A stretch of DNA of 38,666 nt from Bacillota bacterium (GTDB lineage Bacteria; Bacillota; Clostridia; Clostridiales; Clostridiaceae): assembly GCA_021781655.1 (NCBI GenBank), contig JAJXWJ010000029.1:1-38666 (forward strand), written 5' to 3'. Shown here one piece after another: positions 25,495 through 35,066 of this stretch. Numbering within the stretch: the first letter of the stretch is position 1; every line of letters begins with the position of its first letter. Position numbers and translations under genes: made by a program. The notes below the pieces were generated by a model that worked only from the letters and a program-made list of their open reading frames with translations, did not search any database and was not told the DNA's origin.

Positions 25495-28400
25495 ATGGAT
25501 AATAACAGATGGATAATAAATAAAGCGGGTCTGATTAATTTTTGGTATTATGATGAAGAAGAATTTGTATTTAGTGATGGCAAGTTGCTTTTAAGGGGTT
25601 CTAATGGCTCGGGAAAATCTGTAACTATGCAAAGCTTTATACCTCTTTTACTGGATGGAAATAAAAGTCCAGAAAGGCTTGACCCTTTTGGCTCAAAATC
25701 GAGAAAAATTGAAAATTACCTTTTAGGCGATGAAGATAGTGGTAAAGATGAATCTGTTGGTTACTTGTACATGGAATATAAGAAGAAAGAAACAGAAAAT
25801 TATTTAACTATAGGTATGGGTTTTAAAGCAGTAAGAGGTAAGTCTATTAAGTCTTGGGGCTTTTCTATTACTGATGGAAGAAGAATAGGAAAGGATGTAT
25901 TTTTGTATAAAAATGTTGGCGAAAAACTTCCTCTTACAATGAAGGAACTTGAAAATAGAATAGGAATTGGCGGGAGAGTTACGGATGCACAAGGTGATTA
26001 TGCAAAAATGGTAAATGATCTTCTTTTTGGATTTAATGAAATTGAAGAATATGAAGAACTAGTTAAGCTATTAGTGCAGCTTAGAACACCTAAGCTTTCT
26101 AAAGATTTTAAGCCCACAGTAATATATGAAATTATGGAAAATTCCTTGCAGCCGCTTTCAGAGGATGATTTAAGACCAATGTCGGAAGCTATAGAAAATA
26201 TGGATAATATAAAAAGCAGATTAGAGGAATTAAAAGAAGGAAAAAAGGCTGCGGAAAGAGTAAAAAGTGCTTTTGACAGGTATAATTTATCTGTTATACA
26301 AGGTAAAGCAAAAGCTTTTTTAGAAAGTAAGCTTCAAGTAGATAAGCTTAATAATAGTAAAACGTCTATTATTAAAGAAATAGAAAGAGCTGAGACTTCC
26401 TTTAGAGAAGCAGAAGAAGAAATAAAAAATCTTGATATTATGCTTAAAACAATTGAGGCAAAAAAGAAAGAATTAGACGAGCATGACAGTGTTAGAATAA
26501 GAGAAAAAATGGTGAACCTTGAATTAGAAATAAAAGAATTAGTTAAAGAAAAAAATGACAAAGAATTTCAGCTTCAAGGTAAAAAAGAAAATGAAATAGA
26601 GGTATTTAGTAAAATTAAGGAAGCTGAAAATGAAAATGAGCAAAGTATTAAAAAGTTAGAAGAAATACTTTGTAATATGGACGACTCAGCAGAGCAATTT
26701 TATTTTGACGAACAAGATTTTTTAAAAGATGAATTAAAGAAGGATTTAAATAAGGAGTACAAATTTTATTACATTAACGATGCTTTAAAAAAATATATTA
26801 TAGCTATTGATAATGCTATCAAAGCACTTCTAGAAGAAGAAAGAAAAAATAGAGAATACGACAATTCTCTTGAAGAACTTGAGAAAAGTAAAAGAAATAA
26901 AGAAGATAAAAATAGATTTTTGGAGCAGACAATAAAGCTTTTAAGTGAAATAAAGCAGGAATATATAGAGAAAGTATATAGCTTTAGAAAAGAAAATAAA
27001 GAATTTTTAATTTCTGATGAGGCTCTGATTAAGATTTCTCAAAAGGTAGAAAAATTTGATGATACCAATAGCTTTGATCTTGTCCTTGAGCCTATTAGAA
27101 AAGAATACAATGAGTTTTCTAGTAAGCTAAATGAAATGCTTTATGAAATGAAAAATGAAAAGGTTAAATGGAGCAAAAAAGGAGAAGAAAAGAAAAAGGA
27201 AATTGATGAGTGGAAAGCTAAAAAGGATCCAGAGCCATTAAGAAGCGAAAAGGTTATATTAAATCGAGAAAATCTAGTAAAAGAAGGAGTACCTTTTATT
27301 CCTCTTTATAAAGCGGTAGATTTTAATGATAATATAGATGAGTCTCTTAAAGGTATAATTGAAGAGGCACTTATGGATATGGGGCTTTTAGATGCACTTA
27401 TTATTCCAGAAAAATATAAAAAAAAGGTAATGGAGTTAAATGGAGATGGTGCAGATAAATATATTTTTGCTGAGCCAAATTTTTTAGCCTATGATTTATC
27501 TCAGTTTTTAAAGGTAGAAAAAATTGAAGAAAAAGGTATAGAAAGAAGCTATATAGAAAATGTATTAAAAGGTGTTTTATTAGATGAAAGTTCCGCTGGT
27601 ACATACATTAATGAAAAAGGAATATATGGTATAGGTATACTTAAAGGAAAAGTAACAAGTAGTTATTGTGCAAAATTTATAGGTACAGCGGCAAGAAAGA
27701 AATATAGAGAAGAACAAATAGAAAAACTATTGCTTGAGTTAAAGGAAATTGAAGGTGAAATAAATAATTATACCAATAAAATAAATGAAATAAATTTAAG
27801 AATAGAAGAGCTTTCAAGGGAATTTAAAAATATACCTTCCAACAAGGATATTTTAGTAGCAATTAAAGAAGAAAAAACTGCTCAGTTTAATTTTGACAGA
27901 AGTAACGAAGAAGTAATAAAGAGATCACAAGTTGAAAGAAACTTGTACGAAGAACTAAAAAAGATAAAAGAAAAGGTTTATGAATGTACTTTTAAGCTTC
28001 CTATTAAAGGTGGTATAGAGGTTTTTAAAGAAGCTTTAGAGGCAGCATACGATTATAAAGACGAACTTCATGAACTTGAAAAGGTACATTTTGTTATTTT
28101 AAAAGCATTAGAAAAGCATAGCATGTTAAAAAGTCAGCTGGAAAACATTCAAACGGATTTAGATAACCTATTATACGATATAAATTTAAAGGATAGAAAA
28201 ATTAGAGAAGCAGAAATTAACCTCAATAACTTAAAAAAGCAATTAAGCCTATCAGATTATGAAGCAATAAAATTGGAGTTAGATGAATGCATAAAGCTTA
28301 TTAGAGAAATTCCAGATAAAAAAATTATTGCAGTAAGAAAAAGTGAAAATGAAAAAAGCAATATAATTCAAAATAAAAACCAGCTTTTAAAATTAGAAGA

Positions 28401-29580
28401 AGATTTTAAATTTTACGAAAAGCTCAAGGGTTATAATGAAAGTTTCTTTATAGAAGAATATGAATTAGGTTATGTATTTCAGGGAAATGAAGAAAAGGAT
28501 TATTACAAGATTGCAAAAAAAATTATTAAAGATGAAACTGATTCTAAATTAATTAAGGATACAGAGGAATATGCAAACTTACTTTTTCAAAGATTTCAAG
28601 AAAACAATCAATATTTGAGAGAATATAATATTAAAACACTATATATTTTTGATAGTATCATTGAAGAGGAAAATAAAGATTTAATTAAAAACTTAAATGG
28701 AAGAAAAAGAATTGATATTTTAGCAAAGGTTAGAGGAAAAGATGTAGACTTTTATAAGCTTTTAGAGTTTATAATAGAAGGAATAGAAGAAAATGAAAAG
28801 CTGTTAAGAGAAAGCGATAGACAGTTATTTGAAGATATTCTTGTGAAAAATATTAGTAAAAAAATAAGAGCAAAAATCTTCCATAGTGAAAAATGGGTTA
28901 AGAATATGAATGAACTCATGGAAAGCATGAACACTTCCAGCGGCTTATCCTTTAGCTTAAAATGGAGCAATAAAAAAGCTGAAGCTGAAGGACAAATGGA
29001 TACAAAATATTTAGTAGAACTTTTAAAGCAGGATGGAAATCTAATGAGGGAAGAAGATTTAAATAGGCTATCAGAACACTTTAGGTCTAAAATTACAGAA
29101 GCCAGAAGAAGCTTTGAAGATAAAGGTCAAAGTCAAACCTTCCATAGTATTATGCGTGAAATTTTAGATTACAGAAAATGGTTTGAATTTAAATTGTCCT
29201 TTGTAAAAACCGGTCAAAATAAAAAAGAACTTACAAATAATGCTTTCTTCCAATTTAGCGGAGGCGAAAAAGCTATGGCTATGTATGTTCCATTATTTTC
29301 AGCAGTTTTTGCAAGATATGAAGGTGGAAGAAAGGATTGCCCACGACTTATATCCTTAGATGAAGCTTTTGCAGGCGTAGATGAGCAAAATATAAGCGAT
29401 ATGTTTAGACTTTTAGGAGAATTAGGCTTAGATTATGTTATTAATTCTCAAATATTGTGGGGAGATTATGCTACCGTGCCATCACTTTCCATATGTGAAT
29501 TAATTAGACCAGACAATGCAAGCTTTGTTACAGTAATAAGATATAATTGGAATGGAAAAATTAAAGAACTGGTGGTGTAG
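25495..29580 (+). CDS. jetC: Wadjet JetC, SMC-like ATPase (TIGR02680 family)
   Basis: A 1361-residue SMC-type motor. The N-terminal head has LLLRGSNGSGKSVTMQSF, with Walker A lysine K41, then SPERLDPFGSKSRKIENYLL typical of this lineage. Two long coiled-coil arms (~260-560 and ~740-1000; Lys/Glu-rich) flank a globular hinge-like part (~580-710, PFIPLYKAVDFND). The C-terminal head carries signature FSGGEKAMAMY (1254-1264) and Walker B ISLDEAFAGVDEQN (D1289, catalytic E1290). All ATPase residues are intact. JetC pumps DNA by loop extrusion so that small circular plasmids can be recognised and cut by JetD. Largest gene in the window; no frameshift. Confidence 0.93.
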   Translation: MDNNRWIINKAGLINFWYYDEEEFVFSDGKLLLRGSNGSGKSVTMQSFIPLLLDGNKSPERLDPFGSKSRKIENYLLGDEDSGKDESVGYLYMEYKKKETENYLTIGMGFKAVRGKSIKSWGFSITDGRRIGKDVFLYKNVGEKLPLTMKELENRIGIGGRVTDAQGDYAKMVNDLLFGFNEIEEYEELVKLLVQLRTPKLSKDFKPTVIYEIMENSLQPLSEDDLRPMSEAIENMDNIKSRLEELKEGKKAAERVKSAFDRYNLSVIQGKAKAFLESKLQVDKLNNSKTSIIKEIERAETSFREAEEEIKNLDIMLKTIEAKKKELDEHDSVRIREKMVNLELEIKELVKEKNDKEFQLQGKKENEIEVFSKIKEAENENEQSIKKLEEILCNMDDSAEQFYFDEQDFLKDELKKDLNKEYKFYYINDALKKYIIAIDNAIKALLEEERKNREYDNSLEELEKSKRNKEDKNRFLEQTIKLLSEIKQEYIEKVYSFRKENKEFLISDEALIKISQKVEKFDDTNSFDLVLEPIRKEYNEFSSKLNEMLYEMKNEKVKWSKKGEEKKKEIDEWKAKKDPEPLRSEKVILNRENLVKEGVPFIPLYKAVDFNDNIDESLKGIIEEALMDMGLLDALIIPEKYKKKVMELNGDGADKYIFAEPNFLAYDLSQFLKVEKIEEKGIERSYIENVLKGVLLDESSAGTYINEKGIYGIGILKGKVTSSYCAKFIGTAARKKYREEQIEKLLLELKEIEGEINNYTNKINEINLRIEELSREFKNIPSNKDILVAIKEEKTAQFNFDRSNEEVIKRSQVERNLYEELKKIKEKVYECTFKLPIKGGIEVFKEALEAAYDYKDELHELEKVHFVILKALEKHSMLKSQLENIQTDLDNLLYDINLKDRKIREAEINLNNLKKQLSLSDYEAIKLELDECIKLIREIPDKKIIAVRKSENEKSNIIQNKNQLLKLEEDFKFYEKLKGYNESFFIEEYELGYVFQGNEEKDYYKIAKKIIKDETDSKLIKDTEEYANLLFQRFQENNQYLREYNIKTLYIFDSIIEEENKDLIKNLNGRKRIDILAKVRGKDVDFYKLLEFIIEGIEENEKLLRESDRQLFEDILVKNISKKIRAKIFHSEKWVKNMNELMESMNTSSGLSFSLKWSNKKAEAEGQMDTKYLVELLKQDGNLMREEDLNRLSEHFRSKITEARRSFEDKGQSQTFHSIMREILDYRKWFEFKLSFVKTGQNKKELTNNAFFQFSGGEKAMAMYVPLFSAVFARYEGGRKDCPRLISLDEAFAGVDEQNISDMFRLLGELGLDYVINSQILWGDYATVPSLSICELIRPDNASFVTVIRYNWNGKIKELVV

Positions 29581-29583
29581 CAA

Positions 29584-30873
29584 TTGGAGAAGGATGAAGC
29601 TTTACTACTAGAATGTGTAAAGTATTTTAAGGAGAACAAAGGTTTAAAAAGAGCCATAGCTGGAATAAGAAAAAAATATGAATCACTAGGTACCTTTGGA
29701 GGAACGGTAGTTTTAAGTAATTTAAGTAATGAAGAAAAAGAGGCACTTTCCGGATTTTTCAAAAAAGATTACAATAAAAACAATGGCACCTTTAAAGTAG
29801 AAAATTTTATTTCTACTTTAAACACCACTAAATTTGGTGGTGTTTCCTTTGAAAAGGTAATGGAGCTATACTTTAGTGGAAAACTTATAAGTAAAAAAGA
29901 AGAAAATCAGTTATATATGGAAGAAAAAGAAGCTTTTATTAAAGAAATAGTAGAGGAGTTTCAAGGAACTAAAGCAGAAAAATGGATATTTTATATTTTT
30001 GAAACTAAAAAAAATGCCTATAGAATCCTTAGTAAACAATATGATGAGAATAGAGAACTTTTAAAGGAAAACTTTATTATTGTATGCAGAGCCTATAATA
30101 ATCTGAGTTTTCATAAAGAAAAAGCTATAAGACTTGCTATTTTTTCTTCTAATATAACTAAAAACCCTCATAGCTTCGATACCAATACAGACGCTGGAAA
30201 GCTATTAGTTTATGCTATTTGTTATGAATTAGAAATTAATTTTCCAGAAAATGCAGAGGAATTAAACGAATGTTTATATAATGCAGGAGTAATTAAGGAT
30301 GAAGTATCTAATTTTACTTTATGTAGCGGAATACTAGCATATATTGGAGAAAAAGAACATTTAGGCTGGAAAAACTTTTACGAAGAAGGGGAACCGCTTC
30401 AAATTTCTCTTTGGAATATAAGTAAGACTGATAAAATAGTTAGCCCTAGTAATAATGTATATGTTTTTGAAAATCCAACAGTATTTAGCGAAGTGCTTTT
30501 TAAAGTTGGACATAGGAAACCTTCTTTAATGTGTACCTTTGGTAATTTTAGATTAGCATCACTAATTCTAATGGATAAGTTAGTTGAAAGTGGTGCTACA
30601 ATATATTATTCTGGAGATTTTGATCCTGAAGGTTTAACCATGGCTGATAAATTGAAGCAAAGATATGGAGATAAGTTAGTTATTTGGGGCTATAGTATAG
30701 AAAATTATTTTAGTATAAAATCAACAGTTAACTTAGAGGATTACAGAATAAAAAAAATGGATAACATTAAAAGCAGTGAGCTTTTGGCATTGGCAGAAAC
30801 AATAAAAGATAGTAGATTGGCTGCTTATCAGGAGCTGCTGGTTGATTGGTATGTTGAGGAGATGACATTTTAA
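29584..30873 (+). CDS. jetD: Wadjet JetD nuclease (DUF2399/TIGR02679, TOPRIM)
   Basis: A 429-residue protein with TTG start three bases after jetC. The C-terminal TOPRIM fold is like that of topoisomerase VI A/Spo11: catalytic E296 in VFENPTVF, then D345-F-D347-P-E349 (YYSGDFDPEGLTMADKL), and the metal-pocket region WGYSIENYF. The N-terminal DUF3323-like part holds YESLGTFGGTVVLSNL. JetD is the effector that cleaves plasmids once the JetABC complex has detected a small circle. Key acidic residues are present, so the system should be active. A short A/T-rich hairpin follows. Confidence 0.9.
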   Translation: MEKDEALLLECVKYFKENKGLKRAIAGIRKKYESLGTFGGTVVLSNLSNEEKEALSGFFKKDYNKNNGTFKVENFISTLNTTKFGGVSFEKVMELYFSGKLISKKEENQLYMEEKEAFIKEIVEEFQGTKAEKWIFYIFETKKNAYRILSKQYDENRELLKENFIIVCRAYNNLSFHKEKAIRLAIFSSNITKNPHSFDTNTDAGKLLVYAICYELEINFPENAEELNECLYNAGVIKDEVSNFTLCSGILAYIGEKEHLGWKNFYEEGEPLQISLWNISKTDKIVSPSNNVYVFENPTVFSEVLFKVGHRKPSLMCTFGNFRLASLILMDKLVESGATIYYSGDFDPEGLTMADKLKQRYGDKLVIWGYSIENYFSIKSTVNLEDYRIKKMDNIKSSELLALAETIKDSRLAAYQELLVDWYVEEMTF

Positions 30874-30876
30874 GTT

Positions 30877-30899
30877 AAATAATACTTGTATTATTTTTA
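30877..30899 (+). terminator. Weak hairpin after jetD
   Basis: AAATAATAC (30877-30885) pairs with GTATTATTT (30888-30896) and is followed by TT. The stem is A/T-rich but perfect and begins three bases after the jetD stop. Confidence 0.4.
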
Positions 30900-30933
30900 A
30901 ACTTAAACTATAATTATTTATCAATTAATCTAG

Positions 30934-32112
30934 AATAGAAACGGAAAATATTTTTCGTGTAAAAAAGTTGCAGGGGTATATGGTCCAAACAATTCAGGTA
31001 AGACCTGCCTAGTAAGGTGTATTCGTGGTATAAAAAATATTTTATTAAACAAAGATTCAAAAATAATGAAAAATCTTTTTCAAGATAATTTTATTTGTGA
31101 ATTAGGAATTACATTTTTAGCTAAAGGGAAAAAGTTCTCTTATGATTTTAAATATGATACAAAGCAGAAAGAATATATTTATGAAAAGTTTGCTGAGATA
31201 CTAAAAGACCAACATGGAAATGAAAAAGAAGTTATTTGGTTATTAAAAGACGATGTTAATAGCAGTTATATTTGTGAGGACAATGACTTAGTTAATATGA
31301 TTCCTTTGATTTCTAAGAATAATTTGATATTTTATCTAGTTGATGTTAGTAAGTTTGAAAGTTTAGCTAAAATGAAGAAAATTATTATAGAATTTGCTTC
31401 AAAAATAGATATTGTTAATATGAATAATATTCCAATTCGCAAAACAATTGAACTTATGAAAAATAAAAATAGTTTACAGCAAAAAGTGGTTAATTTCATC
31501 AAGAATGCAGACCTATATATGGATGATTTTAGCTATGTTGATATGGATAAAATAAATTTAGAATATGATGAAGAAAATGAAAAGCCAGAAGAAAAAGTAC
31601 TTGATCTTCCTGAAAAAGTTATGGATCAAATTAGACTTGTATCTGTATATAAAGGAGTTCCAGTTCCAAGTATGTTATTTGATTCAACTGGAACAAAGAA
31701 AATCGCAGCATTGGCAAGTTATATAATTGAAGGATTAGAAAAAGGAAGAATTCTTGTTGTAGATGAGCTAGATAATAGTATTCACTTTAAGCTAACAAGA
31801 GCTATTGTAGCAATGTTTAATAATGAATTGAATTCAAATGCCCAACTGATTTTCACAGTACATGATATTAATCTTATGGATTGTAAAAAAATGTTTAGGA
31901 AAGAACAGATTTGGTTTATTCATAAAGATGAGAAAGAAGTCTATTTGTATTCGTTAGCTGATTTTACAGCACAACAAGGAATACGTGATACTACTGATGT
32001 TATAGAGAAATATCGTAAAGGTGCTCTAGGTGCACTTCCAGAACCAGATCTTATCAATTCTTTGTTAGAGATTAAAGGGAATGATAGGGAGGAATTAGAA
32101 TATGATGAATAG
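30934..32112 (+). pseudogene. AAA-family ATPase gene (AAA_21/RloA-like), 5' end lost
   Basis: An ATPase of the OLD/AAA_21 kind. The same frame as ATG 31066 is open back to a TAG at 30931 and encodes VAGVYGPNNSGKTCLVR, an intact Walker A, but there is no start codon before it. A sensible N-terminus (NLNYNYLSINLE) lies in another frame at 30898-30930, so a small deletion near 30930 probably broke the start. The C-terminal half is whole: GRILVVDELDNSIHFKL (Walker B, D-E), FTVHDINLMD, QIWFIHKD and GALGALPEPD. A protein from ATG 31066 (348 residues) would lack Walker A. Such ATPases usually work with a second, nuclease-like gene in defence modules; the stub of one follows. Confidence 0.65.
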
Positions 32113-32206
32113 ACTTCCTATTATTGATGATACTAGAAAGGTATGCTTTTCTTCGGAAGAGGATAGTTGGATTGAGGAGATAAATGGTAAGCCGGAAAAA
32201 AAATAG
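32102..32206 (+). pseudogene. Stub of the ATPase partner gene
   Basis: A 34-codon frame starts at ATG 32102, overlapping the ATPase stop by eleven bases, as the second gene of a coupled pair would. It reads MNRLPIIDDTRKVCFSSEED and ends with GKPEKK at a TAG (32204-32206). The length is far below any RloB-type partner, and about 40 bases later the recJ gene starts. It is most simply the first few dozen codons of a deleted gene; identity beyond that is not visible. Confidence 0.4.
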
Positions 32207-32249
32207 CCAATATTGCTTGAAAACTAAATTTAGGAGATGACATAAAAGT

Positions 32250-34010
32250 TTGAAGAAATGGTTTGTTAAAAATAAAAAAACTGATTATAAACTTTTGGCG
32301 AAGGAATTTGGGATTAGTGAAATAGTTGCAAAGTTACTTGTTAATAGAGATTTAGTAGAGGAAGAAGCTATAAAAAGTTTTGTAAATCCATCCTATGAAA
32401 ATCTTTATAATCCACGGGAAATGAAAGACCTAGAAAAAGGCGTTATGATTATGAAGCAAAAAATAGAAGATGGCAAGAAAATTATGGTAGTTGGTGATTA
32501 CGATGTTGATGGAGTCATTAGTTTATTTGAATTATTTACAGCTCTTAAAAGATGTAGTGCAGATGTTTTTTATGATATTCCAGATAGAATAAATGACGGT
32601 TATGGAATAAACACTAATATTATAGACAAAGCTTTTGAAATGGGAGTAGATACGATAATTTCTTGCGATAATGGAATCTCGGCAATTTCAGCTATTGAAT
32701 ATGGTAAAAAGCTTGGATTAACTATTATAGTTACAGATCATCATGATATTCCTTTCGTTGAAAAAGAAAATGGAGAAAGAGAAGTTATAAAATCTATGGC
32801 TGATGCCATAATTGATCCTAAACAGGAAGATTGTAAATATAAATTTAAAGCCCTTTGTGGTGCAGGAGTGGCTTTAAAATTCATAGAGGTTCTATATGAA
32901 GAAATGGGCATAGATAAAAAAGAAGCCTACAAATTAATTGAATTTGCAGCTATTGCTACAGTTTGTGATGTTGTTGATTTGATTTCTGAAAATAGAATAT
33001 TTGTAAAAAATGGGCTAAAGTTATTAAGTGAAACTTCTAATATCGGGTTAAAAGAATTAATAAAAGCGACAGGTATTGAAAACAAAGAAATATCTGTATA
33101 TCATTTAGGGTTTGTCATAGGTCCTTGTATAAATGCATCAGGTAGATTAGATAACGCAAAAAAGGGAGTAGCATTGTTACTTTCTGAGAATCAAGCAGAA
33201 GCAGCAAAACTGGCTAAAGAATTACATGACCTAAATGTACAAAGAAAAGATATAACAATCCAAGGTGTTGAAAGAGCAAATGAATTTATAGAAAAAAATA
33301 ATATGACTAAGGACAAAGTATTGGTAGTTTACACCCCAGAAACCCATGAAAGCATAGCTGGAATTGTTGCAGGTAGGATAAGAGAAGCATATAATGTTCC
33401 AACAATAATTTTAACGAGAGCTAAAGAAGGTGTGAAAGGTTCTGGAAGGTCAATTGAAGGATACAATATGTTTGAGGAACTTAATAAATGCAAAGAATTA
33501 TTAGGGAAATTTGGTGGACATCCAATGGCAGCTGGACTTTCATTAGAAGAACATAATATAGAACCTTTAAGAAAGAAATTAAATGAAATCACGACGCTAA
33601 CAGATGATGACGTAGTTCCTAAAATATATCTTGATATGCAATTGCCCTTAGAAAAAATAAGCTATGATTTGATAAATAAAATTGGCACACTTGAACCTTT
33701 TGGAAAAGGAAACTCAAAGCCTATATTTGGTGAGAAGCAAGTTACAATATTAAAGGGCTCTATACTTGGGCAAAATAAGAATGTGCTTAAGGTTAAAATA
33801 ATGATGAAAAATGGGATATATATTGATGGAATCTACTTTGGGAATATTGAAGAGTTTGAAAATATAGTTATAGATAGATATGGAGTTGAAGAACTTGATA
33901 GGTTATATAGTGGAAACTCAAGAATAAAGCTTGATATGGCATTTTATCCAAGTATTAATGAGTTTAATGGAAGGGTTAGCTTGCAGGTGGTTGTGGAGAA
34001 TTTTAGGTAG
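32250..34010 (+). CDS. recJ: RecJ-type single-strand DNA exonuclease (DHH family)
   Basis: A 586-residue nuclease, close to the length of E. coli RecJ and shorter than the ~780-residue Bacillus form. DHH motifs: VVGDYDVDGVIS (D83, D85, D87), PDRINDGYG, SCDNGIS (D140) and VTDHHD (163-166). DHHA1 has KFGGHPMAAGLSLE. The OB-like C-terminus is present (~460-586). The start is TTG 32250; its AGGAG is 13 bases away, longer than ideal. RecJ degrades 5' single strands in recombination and repair. It lies directly behind defence genes, so it may be an accessory copy. Confidence 0.85.
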   Translation: MKKWFVKNKKTDYKLLAKEFGISEIVAKLLVNRDLVEEEAIKSFVNPSYENLYNPREMKDLEKGVMIMKQKIEDGKKIMVVGDYDVDGVISLFELFTALKRCSADVFYDIPDRINDGYGINTNIIDKAFEMGVDTIISCDNGISAISAIEYGKKLGLTIIVTDHHDIPFVEKENGEREVIKSMADAIIDPKQEDCKYKFKALCGAGVALKFIEVLYEEMGIDKKEAYKLIEFAAIATVCDVVDLISENRIFVKNGLKLLSETSNIGLKELIKATGIENKEISVYHLGFVIGPCINASGRLDNAKKGVALLLSENQAEAAKLAKELHDLNVQRKDITIQGVERANEFIEKNNMTKDKVLVVYTPETHESIAGIVAGRIREAYNVPTIILTRAKEGVKGSGRSIEGYNMFEELNKCKELLGKFGGHPMAAGLSLEEHNIEPLRKKLNEITTLTDDDVVPKIYLDMQLPLEKISYDLINKIGTLEPFGKGNSKPIFGEKQVTILKGSILGQNKNVLKVKIMMKNGIYIDGIYFGNIEEFENIVIDRYGVEELDRLYSGNSRIKLDMAFYPSINEFNGRVSLQVVVENFR

Positions 34011-34063
34011 TACAAGCTATATTTAGAATTATTACTCAATAAATTAGAAAATAAATTAAATGT

Positions 34064-34114
34064 AAAAGGCTATGAAAAATCTATTTTAGATTAAAATTTC
34101 ATAGCCTTTTTGCG
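34064..34114 (+). terminator. Rho-independent terminator after recJ
   Basis: AAAAGGCTATGAAA (34064-34077) pairs with TTTCATAGCCTTTT (34097-34110), followed by T and GCG. It is a perfect 14-bp stem, 53 bases after the recJ stop. Confidence 0.85.
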
Positions 34115-34412
34115 TGGGAAGGAGTTTTTGATAAATTTATAAAGTTTGTAAAAACATTAATATTAATACAATTGTTAAAACTAGAAGAAATATATGAAAT
34201 TTTGTATAGTACATAAAGCAAGTAGTTAAAGTGCATCCGATAATGATGAGGATTGTTATTCCTATATTATCCTAACATAAGAATTTCGTTTTTTTTGAGG
34301 TTGTTAAAACACAAGAGTTATTTAGTATAATAAATGGTGTGTTCAATTAAACAAAAAATAATTATTATTTTTTTATAACTAATTTATTTTTGTAATTTTA
34401 ACTATAAAATAT
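34115..34412. other. Intergenic stretch with possible remnant of a small membrane protein
   Basis: There is no good gene here. On the minus strand 34137-34271 gives 45 open codons rich in hydrophobic residues (GITILIIIGCTLTTCF and FLLVLTIVLILMFLQTL), the pattern of two membrane helices, without a start codon or ribosome site and with a stop at its head. It may be a decayed small membrane protein or a chance A/T-rich frame. The remainder holds nothing I can name. Confidence 0.25.
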
Positions 34413-34455
34413 AAAAAAGTAAGCGTTAAGGCTTATTCTTGTTACTTAACGCTTA
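34413..34455 (-). terminator. Terminator of the minus-strand PEBP operon
   Basis: TAAGCGTTAAG (34420-34430) pairs with CTTAACGCTTA (34445-34455). Read on the minus strand the stem is followed by CTTTTTT (complement of 34413-34419), so it ends transcripts coming from 34557. A second short stem CAACACA/TGTGTTG (34469-34488) precedes it. Confidence 0.8.
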
Positions 34456-34556
34456 TCTTTTCAAATCACAACACAGTTAATTGTGTTGAGTCTATGTTTG
34501 TCAATCTAATTAAAAAAATCACCATTAAATCAAATTTTCAGTATTTTGAAATATAT

Positions 34557-35066
34557 TTAAGATTTTGCTAGTATTGTTAATTGATCAGATTCTATTACAT
34601 GTCCATTAATAGCCTTAAAAAAATCGTTCATAAAATATCCTTCGTTTAGATCTAATTTTTTATCAAGCCCATATACTGTAAGAGTGTAATGATGGTCCTT
34701 ATCTGGTGGAGTTGGACCTATATATCTATGTATTATATTAAGGTCTTTTTCACCTATAAATGAAGAAGCAAAACTATTTTGACCTTGTACAATATTCAAG
34801 CTATTATCTATACTTATATTCTCAGGGAGACTAAGGATTTTAGATGGTATATTGCAAGCCAACCAATGAATCCACGTAAATCCACATACAGGGATAGCAT
34901 CATGATCAAGAAAAGTAATAGCAAGTGATTGAATCTTGTTAGAAACATAATTAAATTCAATAGGAAATGATATACAAGGATTTCCTTTATATGTATATTC
35001 TTCTTTGGCAAATTTTGAGTATTTTTCTGGTAAATATCCGTTTTCCGTTATAACATTAATTTTCAT
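34557..35066 (-). CDS. YbhB/YbcL (PEBP) family protein
   Basis: A 169-residue phosphatidylethanolamine-binding-protein-like protein. The characteristic ligand-pocket sequences are present: LAITFLDHDAIPVCGFTWIH, WLACNIP, and YIGPTPPDKDHHYTLTVYGLD. No signal peptide is seen. Bacterial members bind small anions and have no proven enzyme role. The start overlaps the end of the transporter gene by 11 bases, so its translation is coupled. It is the last gene of a three-gene minus-strand operon. Confidence 0.85.
   Translation of the reverse strand: MKINVITENGYLPEKYSKFAKEEYTYKGNPCISFPIEFNYVSNKIQSLAITFLDHDAIPVCGFTWIHWLACNIPSKILSLPENISIDNSLNIVQGQNSFASSFIGEKDLNIIHRYIGPTPPDKDHHYTLTVYGLDKKLDLNEGYFMNDFFKAINGHVIESDQLTILAKS

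Noticed and set aside
29466-29762. Minus-strand 98-codon frame over the jetC-jetD junction
   Set aside because: It runs across two well-supported genes in the opposite direction; no start signal.
34469-34488. CAACACA/TGTGTTG hairpin as an independent regulator
   Set aside because: It lies between the PEBP stop and a clear terminator and is short; more likely incidental or part of the 3' end.
34814-35011. Second minus-strand frame inside the PEBP gene
   Set aside because: It overlaps a recognised PEBP sequence in another frame, so is a shadow.
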